A stretch of 64,000 bases of DNA from Podospora pseudocomata (GCF_035222375.1 NW_026946363.1:4402001-4466000); one strand, 5' to 3'; shown: positions 1 to 10,351, numbered from the stretch's first letter. Program-made: numbers and translations. The notes: generated by a model not told the origin, from the sequence alone.

Positions 1-2
1 AG

Positions 3-122
3 CGTCCTCTGGCGATAATACAAATACTACCGTACGCGACCGCGTTTGGGGTTGTGCTCTTTGGCATGGGGCTTATGGGGTACATCAACGATTGGCAGTT
101 GCAGCCGCACCCAAACCGGTAG
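3..122 (+). CDS. 3' end of a truncated gene, short membrane-like C-terminus
   Basis: The first 120 bases are open in one frame and end at TAG (120-122). The 39 readable residues hold one hydrophobic segment (around PYATAFGVVLFGMGLMGY) followed by a polar tail ending in PHPNR. This is what the last exon of a small membrane protein looks like, for example a mitochondrial inner-membrane subunit, but I do not recognise the family. The start lies outside the window. It could also be a chance open frame, since only 39 codons are visible. Confidence 0.35.
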   Translation, partial: RPLAIIQILPYATAFGVVLFGMGLMGYINDWQLQPHPNR

Positions 123-2095
123 ATCAGGTTTGGGAGATGGCGGCGGCGCTGAGTCACACGACAAAACAGTTTACAAACCAACTTGACGACCACCACCCAA
201 GGACAACCAAAAAAGACATGATGATTATGAGCAAGAAAAGACAAATTTACAACCACAAGAACAACTTTTAATCGCCTCTCGCCCACCACGCCCTACGTAC
301 CTATTTTCTGAGCTTTTTTGGGGGAAGATGACGACGGAACAGAACTGGACTTCTTGAACCTTGGGTTTTCCTTTGTCACACAACAACATTTTTTGGAACG
401 TATAAACTGGTACTCTTCGGCTTTTTTATGTTTTTTTTTAACGTAGCGTTTACACCGACACAAACACGCACTCTCAACAGCGGGTTCGCAGCCAATCAAC
501 TTCTCTTTTTTCTCTCTGTTATAACTGCTTTTTTCTTGTTCTCCAATGAAAATCATTTTTATTCTGTACATGTAACAACCTTTGAATTCTAGGCGTCTCG
601 ATTTTCTCGGCTTGTTGCAAATCTATGTTTGGTGCTTCTCTTGGGGTGTTGTTGAATTTTGGGGATGGGTTGGGATTGTACGGAGGTATGTATGAGGGAG
701 TTGGTTGCTTGTTGAGCACTTGAAATTTGGAGCTTTTTACTTGTTGAGCTTGTGTGGTTTGTATTTGGATGTGTAGCGGGGGAAAGGGATAATGAAGGGT
801 TATACTAGGACATGATGATTGGTTTGGGTTGGGTAGGGGTCTTTAACAAGAAAGGAATGGAATGGATGGTGTTATTCTCTGGAAGCTGTGTGTGATGCGT
901 GTAAACGTACGGTTTGCGTATGGTATGTGATCATGAGTATGTGTAACATACCTACCTTGCTGCTGGCGCTTGGCTGAGGGGGCAGTAGGATAAGGGGAAT
1001 GGGAGCGATGAATCATCTTTGAAAGGTTGTGTCTGTCTGTCTTGATGTTTTGGTGATAAGTGACCATGTCAAGCGGCCTTGCCTCTGAGGGAATGGGACG
1101 GGGGCAACTCACCATAACTGCAATTACTCGTAGCTATCCATCCGTAGGCGAATCGCTATAAACTGCAAACTTTTCTAAGGCGGCGGGAAAACATCTTTGT
1201 TGTTGTGCAAATTGAAACAACAGCCATCAAACCCCCTCAAACGGGGTGTCATATTTTTTAAGCAAACGAGATTAGCCATAGCACGCTGTGGCAATGATCC
1301 AACAAATTCTGTTGCAAGCTGAGCTTACTTGGACCCCCCAACTGGCCAATCTTGGGGTGTGTATGTGTGGCGTGTCGGTCAAGGTTGCTGTGCAGTTTGA
1401 GAGTTTCGGCAAAGGCTCGGACCACTTGACCATGAGAAACGTGGGGGACTTGGCGCGCTGGTAAATAAGTTTTTTGTTTTGGGTTAGATATGGTTGTTGT
1501 ATTTAGCTTTAGACTTCATTGACCATGAGGCTGAGTTTATAGGTATGTTGGGTTGATTTTTGGGAAAGGCTACCAATCTACGTATCTTGGCCGCAGACAC
1601 ACGAGTTTACGCGCATAATCTTGGTCCATATCGCAAGATGCCAACTTGTGTAGTAGCTCTTTCAAGGACGTTCATTCTGAAGTAAGTAGATTGGCGAATA
1701 GTTTCGTCAGATATTCATTGTGGTATATCAACCGCGTAATAGTCTCAGAACATCTCCGTTGTGCTTTTTTTCTCTCTTAATTTATTGTACACAGCTTGTT
1801 GAAGATGAGTGGTAAATCATCGCAGTTTCTGAGAAATATCAAGGCCAAGGAAACTGGTTTTGCGGCATATGTGGGGGACGGCTGCCCTTTAGAGTTGATG
1901 ATGGGGTTCAGGTTTGGTGGCTCTGATATGTTGGCTTGTAAATATGCTTGTGCCCATTCACGACCCAAAAAGAAACGGCTGGGGAAAAAAAGGAAGGCAT
2001 GTGTGATCTCGCGGTCTGCTCAGAGGAGATGGTACTTACATATCCCCGTCACCGATCTCATCAACGTGTTGTCGTCACGCTCTGGCCCCGGCTGA
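123..2095. other. intergenic, no gene seen
   Basis: About 2 kb without a convincing coding region. The short open frames have no domain, signal peptide or fungal codon pattern. The 200-1130 part is T/G-rich on the given strand and could include 3' untranslated sequence of the truncated gene to the left. Confidence 0.55.
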
Positions 2096-2189
2096 GCAGG
2101 GTGGGCAATAAGCCAAGTAATTACTTACTTGACATGCAAGCCAAGTCAGACCCTAAGCTTGACTTAACTTGGCTTATTGCCTACCCTGC
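2096..2189. mobile_element. MITE-like 94-bp inverted-repeat element
   Basis: The first 22 bases (2096-2117, beginning GCAGGGTGGGCAATAAGC) and the last 22 (2168-2189, ending GCCTACCCTGC) are reverse complements with one mismatch. The match continues imperfectly inward (AAGCCAAGTAA against TTAACTTGGCTT), so the whole unit can fold into a hairpin. It carries no coding sequence. This layout fits a non-autonomous DNA transposon (MITE). No clear target-site duplication is visible; at most GA is shared on both flanks. Confidence 0.55.
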
Positions 2190-2379
2190 CGAGGAGGTGA
2201 AAATTTTCTTTGCTACCAGAGCATGGTGTTGTCTGTCGAGGTCATTTCGGTACTGTAATATATGTACTTGAAGAAAGCAAATTTGGTGCCGTTGGGGTGT
2301 GGTGTGGCAGTATCGTGAATCGTAATATATCCAAGGTGTGACAAGGGCTGGGTATTAGGGTTTGTCATAGTAGTTCAAT

Positions 2380-2605
2380 TCAGCTAATAATCTTTAATAG
2401 CCTCGAAGTCCTTAGTAAAAAACAAAAAAGAAGATCTAGGAATATAAATAGATCCGAAGGATATATAGCTATTTATTACTGAACAATCCGTGCCTTATAA
2501 CTTTAACGATTATTAAAACCTTTACTAACCACGAGGTATTTAATTATCTACTTTACTTCTAACTACTAACTCTCGACGTATAGGTAGATAGTAATTGGGC
2601 CGTAG
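2380..2605. repeat. AT-rich relic, RIP-like composition
   Basis: A sharply bounded block rich in A, T and TpA steps, with frequent stops in all frames, inside otherwise GC-balanced DNA. Such blocks are the usual remains of old repeats after repeat-induced point mutation in Pezizomycotina. No element family can be assigned from what is left; it is an old, inactive fossil. Confidence 0.5.
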
Positions 2606-2670
2606 TGTGGCCGGTTGGCCAGTTAACGTGTAACACAAGGAGTGTCGTCGTACCACGTCGAGTTGTTCGT

Positions 2671-2775
2671 ATTCCAAACGCCTGTAACTCCTAAACGCCA
2701 GTACCGAACTCCTAAACACCTAGGCGGCTGTGGCTCCTAAATTCCTGCAACTCCCAAACACCTGAAACGCCGAGT
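2671..2775 (+). repeat. degenerate short tandem-like repeat, core ACTCCTAAACRCC
   Basis: Four related 14-base copies begin at 2686, 2707, 2732 and 2749 (AACTCCTAAACGCC, AACTCCTAAACACC, GGCTCCTAAATTCC, AACTCCCAAACACC), spaced 17-25 bases apart, with a partial copy at 2671. The spacing is irregular, so this is a diverged minisatellite or part of an old repeat joined to the AT-rich block on its left. Confidence 0.5.
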
Positions 2776-4457
2776 ACCGAAACCGGTAGGTGTCTTGTCT
2801 TCGGGTGGAAAGGTCCTCCAAAGCCAAGCGGAGTGTGACTGCTGAGTGGCCGAAACCTAGATAGCAAGCCATGTTAGTTCACATGCTGGTTGTGCAAGAC
2901 TTTGAGATTGTCTGAGCAGACCGCTTGACCATGAGGCCTTATTTGATGGTGGAGTACTCGGCCAGATTTGAACTGATAACCTGCCATTCTTGGAGAGCCA
3001 CAGAATGTGATAAGTGCGAGTTGGTTTAGGCCATATTTTTGAAGACTGAACACAATCGTATTGCGTCGTGTAGAATTGACAAGTGAATGTAAAAGGCGAT
3101 CTTTTCTCGGCTATGGACTTGGTGAAATGATGTTGAAGGAGTGACGCGGTCGATGCGTGATACTCGAACCTCCTGCCAAAACAGAAAACCTTGGTGTTGA
3201 GATCATGGGTGAAGCAGCAGAGCGCACGATAGCTCTGCCCTAGAAAATCCATACCATTGTTTCTATCTCCAATGATTCCTGTATCACACATGTTTTTTCC
3301 TGGTACCTGCAGAGTGCAGAGGATGGATAACGTCAAAAGTCGGAGCATGTGCTCCGTGTTGGAAGTCAATGATCGGAAAGCCTCCAATAGAAAAATTACA
3401 ATCATGAATTTTCGACCATCCATCTGGTGTAACGCTCTCAAAACAATCAGTCGTTGTTGTTCAAACATAGAATGGACGTCATATCGTGTGGCTTGAGGAT
3501 GTTGAATGGCTGCTGATCTTGGCTCAAGGCCCAGCTGGTGTGATGAGTAGTACCCAGGTAGGTTAGCTTTTTGGTTCTTATCACAAAACTGAAAATCTGC
3601 TGGGGATGAGGGATGGTTTGGTACCGAATCCGCCTTGGAAAGCAAACTCGTGGATGGCGTAACCAAAAAAAAAAGAAAAAAAAAAAGAAAAAAAAAAGAA
3701 GAGAAAAAAAAGGGACCGCCTTGGGACTCTGGGTTGATTGGTGGCCAGGTGCAGAGAAGGGCGGGCGGTTTATGGTGCGAAAGTGCTGGACAGAGTTTAG
3801 TATGGGGTGTGGTGGGAGAAGCTGAAGTTGTAATATTCATTGTTGACATCCGAGCCTAAGTACCTGTAGTGTCAAATTGTTAATGATAGGCAAATTGGAT
3901 CGTTCTTCTTCCCATCGTGCCTTCCTCTTTCAGACCGGGGTCAGGCATCCATATCTATCACCCTCAGCAGGCACGGCTCAGCAAACTGTTGCCCACCATG
4001 TCACCCACCTTCTTCAATACTCACTCAGAATGTATTTCTCACTTTGACCTTCACTCTTACCTCTCTCTGACCACTCAACTCATCATATCTCACCTCTCAG
4101 CCCTCACTCCTTACGCAAGACACTTACTTCTCAAGCTCATATTTCCTCAATCTTCACTCACTCGCAAGACTCGCAACTTACACGCATATTGTTTCACAAC
4201 CAATCCGAAAATGGGCATTGTGCTAGAACAACAACATTGTTTATTCCAAAAAAAAAAAGGTGTTCGAACGTAAACACTTTTGAAACGCACTTTGAAGGGT
4301 TTTTTTTTCCTTGTATTTTTAAGATTTTACGAGCTCTTTTTGTGATTTTCGCTTTTTCTCTACAAAACACCAGTTGACACACACAATCCGACAGATATCA
4401 CCCCTTCAAACAAACAGGCACTGTATGTTGTTCTACACCAAAGTTCCTGTTTCCGAC
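2776..4457. other. intergenic with a purine tract, no gene seen
   Basis: The region has a long minus-strand open frame (2857-3849) that I do not accept as a gene. A homopurine A/G tract lies at about 3661-3713. From 3910 to 4190 the given strand is strongly C/T-rich, as in fungal promoters and untranslated leaders. Confidence 0.5.
3661..3713. repeat. homopurine (A/G) tract
   Basis: About 50 bases that are almost purely A with scattered G, a simple low-complexity tract. It produces Lys/Arg-rich or Phe/Leu-rich false open frames on the two strands. Confidence 0.8.
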
Positions 4458-5144
4458 TCAGTCAAGATTGATCTTGAACCTACCCTGTTGCTCGTACCGC
4501 CTCTCGCACTCCCCGCACTTCACATGCACGCGGCAATGGGAGCACTTGTGCTCGTGCCTGGAGTTGTAGCACTCGCAACCGCAGCACGTCCACACCCGTT
4601 TGCCCTGCGCCGCACCTTTGTTTTTCGTGTGCCTCTCGCCGAAGTTGTCTAGCCAGGCCTGGCCGGTGACAAAGTTCTCGAGTCGAAGCTCGCCGTCGAG
4701 CCACTCCTTTTCCTGCTCGGCGTAAGCGCGGGCATGAGAGGTTTCGTGGTCGATTCTGGCTTGTTCGAAACGAGCATTGTACCAGTTGCGGCGGGCGTGG
4801 AGCTCGGCGAGCGAAGGCCCAACGATTTTTATGGTGGTTTTGCGCGGGGACGTGGGGGTGTCGGCCGTGGTGTCCCAGGACTGTGTTGAGTTAGTACTCG
4901 GAAGGTTTTGTCGGCGTGGTGGAAGGATTCGCTCATTACCTGCTGCCAAAACTGTCCGTTTGGAAAAGCTAAGAGCAAGGAGGCTGCCGCCCTGATCGGA
5001 GTCAGGGGTAATGGTGGACTCGGAGGAGGGAGAATTGTTGGCGTTGGACGCTGGGAGGCCGTGGTGAATGACGGTAGAGCAAGAACCCCCGTGGGAGGGG
5101 TCTGACTCCTCGTCAGACAGCCACAAAGAGTTGTTGGAAGCCAT
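4458..5144 (-). CDS. uncharacterised protein with Cys-rich zinc-ribbon-like C-terminus
   Basis: I do not recognise a named family. The open frame runs from a Met at 5144 (MASNNSLWLSDEESD) to a stop at 4458, about 228 residues. An upstream in-frame Met exists at 5267. The N-terminal half is Ser/Thr/Asp-rich and probably disordered. The middle (AELHARRNWYNARFEQA) looks helical and charged. The C-terminus carries clustered cysteines in CCGCEC, CSHC and CGEC, suggesting a small zinc-binding module. A consensus intron lies inside the frame: GTAATG donor near 4939, ACTAAC branch site, ACACAG acceptor at 4881. Removing these 59 bases would change the frame, whereas a weaker GTTTTG donor at 4952 would remove 72 and keep it. 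The N-terminal structure is therefore uncertain; the C-terminal half is the better supported part. Confidence 0.6.
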   Translation of the reverse strand: MASNNSLWLSDEESDPSHGGSCSTVIHHGLPASNANNSPSSESTITPDSDQGGSLLALSFSKRTVLAAGNERILPPRRQNLPSTNSTQSWDTTADTPTSPRKTTIKIVGPSLAELHARRNWYNARFEQARIDHETSHARAYAEQEKEWLDGELRLENFVTGQAWLDNFGERHTKNKGAAQGKRVWTCCGCECYNSRHEHKCSHCRVHVKCGECERRYEQQGRFKINLD

Positions 5145-5267
5145 GTCTAAGTCTGGCAAGATGGTGGAAGGGCGAGTTGTTAGTAGTGGTCGAAGAGTGC
5201 AGAAAAGAGTTTGAGGTACTGGGTCGAGGCGGAACTCGAAGATGTAGTCAGTTTGCTCAGCTTTCAC

Positions 5268-6887
5268 ACTCGATGTCTATCAAAATGGCGGCGGGGAAAT
5301 TCTTCGTCTGACCGAAGGCGCCTTCCACTCTGCTTAAATACCTCTATTGGGGATGGGTGTAGCGTTACAAAACAAGTGTTGATATCTGAACATTGGTGTT
5401 GTTCTGTGCGCTCAGGAGCTGTTCTTCTGCGAACAATGGACAAAGAACCGACAATGTTGTTGTCACTGAAGCAGCTGTCATGTAAGCGTCCTGGATACCA
5501 ACTCTTTTTTCAAACCATGCATTGTTTCCAAAAGTTAGAAATCATCACTCCAATGTTAACACTCACTTGCTAGGTCCCCTTGCCTAGGTGCAACTCATCG
5601 TGTGCACTCAAGAATTGAAACCCAGCCTTCAAACTAGCATCATGTTTTAGATATGGGAATTTGCTTTTGAAAATCAGATAGCCAATGTCTAAAAGATGTA
5701 TCCTGTCTTGATGCCACCTTGAGTCGATGCAACCGTCTTACGATGGATTTCGAGTGTGTAAGAATCAACTAAAATTGCGGTCAACGGTATAACGAGCGGT
5801 AGGAGACCAGTTCGGGTTTCATTAATTAATATATACACTAGGTTTCTGGTGCGTATAGCTAGCTATTCTTTCCTCCACGAAGGGAATGTTGTCTTGACAT
5901 AGCCCCTGAACCCCTGAATCCTCAAGTACCACCGGGCTGGATAAACGCTGTAATCTTTCAGATTCATATCATAATGATGCTGATAGACGAAGTCACAGTA
6001 AACAATGAACCAGAAACGAGGAAACCGGTGAGGAAGCTGGGCCAATGTCGGTTAAAATACAAGTGATGACTGCTGCCCAATGGTCCCGGCACCGGGCAAA
6101 CCACCCCAAATCAAACACGGGCATGTTTAACCAAGCCAAGCCAAACAGGCAATACACATCAAACGCTTTCCATCGTGCTTACTTAACCGACGTGCATATT
6201 AGTCAGGGTAGTAAGCCGGCTATAACAGTGGTCTATTGAGCCTCATCATGCAGGTCCTTACTGAGCATAGGGGGTGGATAGTCCTGATCATAATGGGGCC
6301 CGATCTTGGCCGTTCGATAAGGGGATAGTGGAGATGAGGTCCTGGTATGAGTGCTGTGTAGAGAAACGAGAATCAATCATTGCTCTACCATTATAAGAGC
6401 AATCGGGGCACAGTGGAAACAGAAGACGCCTTCGATTCAATAAAGACTCCTGGCTTTTCCATCCGATACATTATAGGAATGCTCGTTCATTAAGAGAGAG
6501 CGAGAACCAAAGTCAAGACTGTTCTGGTGGCCTCGTCTGTTCAACAAGGAAGGTGGTTCTTGTGGGTGGATGTCTCTGTAAGCTGACGAGGAATGTTGAG
6601 TAATACTCCAGGACTGAAACTCCACTACACAACTGCGGTGAAGTAAGTGAAGTAAGACTTGGTTGTAACATCCCAAGACCTCCAAGACTGATACTCCACT
6701 CGAGGCTGGTATTCAACCCTTGGTAGCATCATCTGCTGTGGGTATCGAAATGGTCGCCGTCGGAAGTCTTCGATATCCATAAGTACCTGCCTCTGGTCAG
6801 CATGATGGGAAGATTAGAAGCATCATCCGCATCTCGACGCCAAACATTTTATCCATTTCCCCCTCCATCACAGCACCCCCCATCAAA
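5268..6887. other. intergenic, divergent promoters likely
   Basis: Between a minus-strand gene ending upstream and a plus-strand gene starting at 6888. A short AT-rich patch (about 5820-5860) is the only notable structure. I see no supportable gene. Confidence 0.55.
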
Positions 6888-7488
6888 ATGGTTGCCCTCT
6901 CCCTCATCACTCTCGCCACGCTCCTGGGCTCTGCCCTGGCGAACCCTGTGCCGATCTCATCTTTTGATGTTGAGATCCCGGCCGCCAATGCTTCCGAGGT
7001 GGACAAGCGCCAGGCTGCAGAGGGAGTCTACCTTTTGAACTGCGGCCCTCCATCCAACCCGAATACATACCACCCTGTTGTTGTGAGTCTACTCCCGCCC
7101 CTGAACAATCGCGGCATCACAGAAAAGCTGACCAAGCCCTTTACCCAGTACTGCCCCAACATCTCCAACTGTGGCCGCATCCCCTCCAACAACAACCTCT
7201 GCTACGGCCCCACCAAGTGGGAGACTTCCACTGGCTCTTGCAGGTTCCCGACTGGCGTCACTTTCACCTGGAATATTGTGGCTAACGCCCAGGAGTTCCC
7301 CTACTTTGCCGTGGTTGGGTACGTAGTTTCTTTCCCAGAAAAGACTGCCAAACAGTTACTAATCCCTTGTTTCTAGGAGTGGGAACAATGGACGCCCGCG
7401 CCCTTTCACCATCCGCAAGGATAACCAGGGTGTTTTGTACAGGGATGGTCAGGGATACGACTGCAGAGCCATTTATGTTGCTGTGTAG
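6888..7488 (+). CDS. small secreted cysteine-containing protein
   Basis: Two exons, 6888-7318 and 7377-7488, separated by a 58-base intron (GTACGT ... TTTCTAG) with a TTACTAAT branch site; together 180 residues. The protein starts with a clear signal peptide (MVALSLITLATLLGSALA, cut before NPVP). A Lys-Arg pair in VDKRQAA near residue 41 looks like a Kex2-type processing site, implying a short propeptide. The mature part has six cysteines (NCGP, QYC, NCGR, LCYG, SCRF, DCRA), consistent with three disulphides, and ends YVAV. It is small, secreted and Cys-containing, like many candidate effectors or cell-surface proteins, but I cannot assign a family or target. The frame is continuous across the junction (Val-Gly-Ser-Gly). 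Confidence 0.85.
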
Positions 7489-7859
7489 GTTGTAGGAACT
7501 GTTTGTGGGCAGTAGGTAGATGCTTTGCTGGTTGTTGGTGAGGACTTCGTTCGTTTCTACTGGTTTTCACCAAAGTCAATATCAAAGCAAATACGTAGTT
7601 CAAATCGTGTGCTGTGCATCATGAAAAATCCAAGACACCTTTCCCACCCAAGCCTGCCAAGACACAGACCCCTGTCGCTCAGTCATCGCTTTCTCTCCGC
7701 ACCTCGGCGCTCGAGTTTTATCTGATCATCTGATAAGATCATTGCTGAGCGAGCTGGCAACACCCCTCATTTCGCTCATCAACATCATTCATTATTACCG
7801 TTCCACTACATCCGGATCCTTATCATCGATCCATCTCTCCCCTCCTGTGGAAGGGAACG
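7489..7859. other. intergenic, promoter of the metalloreductase gene
   Basis: 371 bases between two plus-strand genes. Apart from the GATA pair listed separately nothing else stands out; the last 100 bases are C/T-rich like a fungal leader. Confidence 0.6.
7718..7736. promoter_or_regulatory. inverted pair of iron-regulator GATA motifs (ATCWGATAA)
   Basis: TTATCTGAT and ATCTGATAA stand head to head with one base between them. Each matches ATCWGATAA, the extended GATA site bound by the fungal iron repressors SRE/SreA/Sfu1. The pair lies 124 bases before the ATG of a ferric-reductase-like gene, an expected target of that regulator. What is seen is the motif pair and its position; repression under iron-replete conditions is inference. 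Confidence 0.65.
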
Positions 7860-9848
7860 ATGAGCCGCGCACAGCTCTGCGCACTCCCAGCGCAGCGGTT
7901 GTTGCCCGGTTTCATCCGCGCCATCGATTGCCAGGACGCGCTAGACGCCCTCGATGAAGGAACGGGCACCGGTGACCCTTTGGCAGGCCTGACACCAGAG
8001 CAACTAGAGTACATTCGACAGCTTATCATCGCCATCTATGAGGGGAGAGCGATAGCTGCGAGTTATAATGTCTTTATTGTTTGTATAATCGCGGTGCTTG
8101 CAGTGTTGCACTGGCGGGAGCAGAAGCGAGACAAGCAAAAATGGACGGCTATTCAGCAAGTTTCATCAGGAAGAACAGCAACCGAAAACAGCCAGATTGA
8201 TGAATCAGGGACTTCCACGCCTTCGTCATCATCCTCGACCACCATTTTCCCTCAGACAACCCACATTAAAAGCCCCGAAGACGAAGTAGACGTTGACCTC
8301 GAACGCCTTCCCCTATTAGCCAGTTCACAGCCAGCAAAGCACTTCCAACCCAACCGTGTCACTAACAGACTCAGATCATGGCTTCTCTACCAACCCCCAC
8401 CAATTCCCATCATCAACCGTGTCCTCCCCTCCATCGGCACCACCCTCTTCATTCTCTCCTGGCTTGCCCTTAACATCTTCATTCAGTTCTACCGCCTCCC
8501 GATGAAATGGTCCTTCTTCTTCATTTTCGCCGACAAAGCTGGCTTCCTCTTCATCGTCAACCTCCCCTTACTCTACCTCCTGTCAGCCAAGAACCAACCT
8601 TTACGTCGGTTGACAGGCTACAGCTATGAAGCTCTCAACATCTTCCACCGCAGAGTGGGAGAATGGATGTGCTTCGTTGCCGTTGTCCACTTCATCAGCA
8701 TGCTTCTATACCAGTTCGTTATCGCAGAAGACTGGCTTCTGGCCTCGCAGTCACCAAAGGCGTACTTCACCCACCCGCTCATCTTGTTCGGCATCGGCAC
8801 TTTTGTCAGCTACGAACTGTTATTCTTCACCAGCTTGGGAAGCTTCAGACAGAGATGGTATGAGCTCTTCCTCGCTTCCCATGTCATTCTCCAGGTCGCA
8901 GCACTCGGATTTCTCTGGGGACACTTTTACACCAGTCGACCCTACGTAATCATCGCTTTGGCTATTTTCCTCCTCGATAGGCTTGTGTGGAGGATGAGCA
9001 TCAAGCGGGTCGCCATGGAAATGGATCTTACGGTGCTAGATGGGGAGACATACTTGGTGTCAGGTGATTGGGATGTTCTCCCTGGGGCAAATGGTGTTTT
9101 GGCAGGTTGGGAGCCGACGGATCATGTCTTCTTGACGGTGCCAGCTTTGGGTCGGAGTTATGCGTTGCAGGCGCATCCTTTCACAATCGCCTCAGCCGCG
9201 CCTGACAAGGGAGTGGAACGAGAAGAAGGGGGGAGACATGCCTGGTTCAGTCTCTTGATCAGAGCCCAGTTCGGGAACTTTCCCGGCGGATTCACGAGGC
9301 AGTTGCTCAAGCACGCCAAGACGCACAAAAGGGTAGAGGTCCAGCTGGATGGGCCCTATGGCTCGCCGCATGCGTTGAGTATGCTGAGAGCGTCCAACAA
9401 TGTGATACTGGTGGCAGGAGGTAGCGGGATCGCAGTGACGTTCCCGCTTGTGTGGGCGCTTCTTCACGAAGCAGCATCTCAGACAGACTCCGAGGAAGAT
9501 GAAGATAAGCAAGTGCCGTCCTCGAGTAAACAGAAGAAGGCAAGAGGGAGAAAAGTCCACATGCTCTGGGTTACGCACTCGCACTGGCACCAGAAATGGA
9601 TTCCGAAGGAGCAGCTCGACGACCTCGTCGCGCTGGGTTTGGATTTGGTCGTGCCTCCCCCAACCATGGATGCAGGCAGACCGGAAGTGCATGGGATTGT
9701 GGGTCAATGGATCCAGGAGGCCGAAGGCGATTCGAGCGTGCTCGTGTCTGGTCCCGATGGCTTGAACAGAGTTGTGAGAAACGTTGTGGCCGGGGCTGTC
9801 AGACAAGGGAAGAATGTCCGGATAGCAGTGGAGAAGTTTGGGTGGTGA
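7860..9848 (+). CDS. ferric/cupric reductase-like transmembrane oxidoreductase (FRE family)
   Basis: Single exon, 662 residues. Members of this family move electrons from cytosolic NADPH through FAD and two haems across the membrane to reduce metal ions, usually for iron or copper uptake. Several hydrophobic segments lie between residues 70 and 370. Two His pairs with the family spacing of 13 residues between them are present: H263/H277 (in HRRVGEW and VVH) and H341/H355 (in SHVILQ and WGHFY), the expected bis-haem ligands. HPFTIAS at about 439 is the FAD-binding motif, VAGGSGI at about 518 the NADPH-binding glycine motif, and the protein ends VEKFGW. Length and order are complete. A Ser/Thr-rich cytosolic insertion sits near residues 110-150 and a Lys-rich one near 550-565. 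The upstream GATA pair supports iron control. It could act in metal uptake or in another superoxide/metal-reducing role; the family assignment is firm. Confidence 0.9.
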   Translation: MSRAQLCALPAQRLLPGFIRAIDCQDALDALDEGTGTGDPLAGLTPEQLEYIRQLIIAIYEGRAIAASYNVFIVCIIAVLAVLHWREQKRDKQKWTAIQQVSSGRTATENSQIDESGTSTPSSSSSTTIFPQTTHIKSPEDEVDVDLERLPLLASSQPAKHFQPNRVTNRLRSWLLYQPPPIPIINRVLPSIGTTLFILSWLALNIFIQFYRLPMKWSFFFIFADKAGFLFIVNLPLLYLLSAKNQPLRRLTGYSYEALNIFHRRVGEWMCFVAVVHFISMLLYQFVIAEDWLLASQSPKAYFTHPLILFGIGTFVSYELLFFTSLGSFRQRWYELFLASHVILQVAALGFLWGHFYTSRPYVIIALAIFLLDRLVWRMSIKRVAMEMDLTVLDGETYLVSGDWDVLPGANGVLAGWEPTDHVFLTVPALGRSYALQAHPFTIASAAPDKGVEREEGGRHAWFSLLIRAQFGNFPGGFTRQLLKHAKTHKRVEVQLDGPYGSPHALSMLRASNNVILVAGGSGIAVTFPLVWALLHEAASQTDSEEDEDKQVPSSSKQKKARGRKVHMLWVTHSHWHQKWIPKEQLDDLVALGLDLVVPPPTMDAGRPEVHGIVGQWIQEAEGDSSVLVSGPDGLNRVVRNVVAGAVRQGKNVRIAVEKFGW

Positions 9849-10024
9849 TATTTTGGCATGTGATGGGGCATCCACGGCGTTTTCGCTTTCATTTTTTGGA
9901 TACTTACAGTTTCGAGACACACATTTGGACAAGAGAGAGCATACAAAGTTGAAGAGCATTGCTTTATTGTTGGCGATAGAAGCGAGGAGTTCACAGGCTC
10001 ATGACCTTTATTACAGACAAACCC

Positions 10025-10351
10025 TTACGAAGATCCCTCAGACGTCTTCCACTCCCCCGTATCCTTCACGCCCTGTGAAACATCCTGCACGCCCTTCTCA
10101 ATACCGCCCGTGATGTTCTTGAGTCCATCGCCAATCGGCCGGCCAGTCTCTCCTGTGACAGAGTTGACAGTGTCGCCTAATCCACGACCTGCCGAGCCGA
10201 CGACGCCACCTGCTGTGTTGGCGATTCCGCCGAGGGTGTTGCCGAGCGTAGAAGTGACTGTCTTGCCGGCGCCGGAGATGCCAGCTGTGATACCGCCGGC
10301 GGTCTGGTCGGCGGTCTTTTGGGTCTGGTCGGTGTTGAGGAGGTTGGACAT
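10025..10351 (-). CDS. small Gly/Thr-rich hydrophilic protein, LEA-like
   Basis: 108 residues if translation starts at MSNLLNTDQT (Met at 10351); the open frame extends further upstream but that part resembles leader sequence. The protein is rich in Gly, Thr, Ala, Asp and Lys, lacks cysteine and has no membrane segment. It repeats short units such as TAGGI, TLGGI, TAGGV and KNITGGIEK, KGVQDVSQGVKD. This composition resembles stress-linked, intrinsically disordered hydrophilins of fungi, but no specific family is recognised and no function should be assumed. It is convergent with the metalloreductase gene (gap about 180 bases). Confidence 0.7.
   Translation of the reverse strand: MSNLLNTDQTQKTADQTAGGITAGISGAGKTVTSTLGNTLGGIANTAGGVVGSAGRGLGDTVNSVTGETGRPIGDGLKNITGGIEKGVQDVSQGVKDTGEWKTSEGSS

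Noticed and set aside
2885-3020. tRNA-like text on the minus strand (TGGTCAAGCGG A-box, AGTTCAAATC B-box)
   Set aside because: The B-box-like part comes before the A-box-like part and no cloverleaf forms. At best it is an old tRNA-derived repeat fragment.
2857-3849. 330-codon open frame on the minus strand
   Set aside because: It runs through a homopurine tract (Phe/Leu/Ser run), has no domain, no leader-like upstream sequence and codon use unlike the neighbours. It looks like chance.
3917-4273. 118-codon plus-strand frame
   Set aside because: C/T-rich leader-like sequence giving Ser/Leu/His text; no domain and no convincing start.
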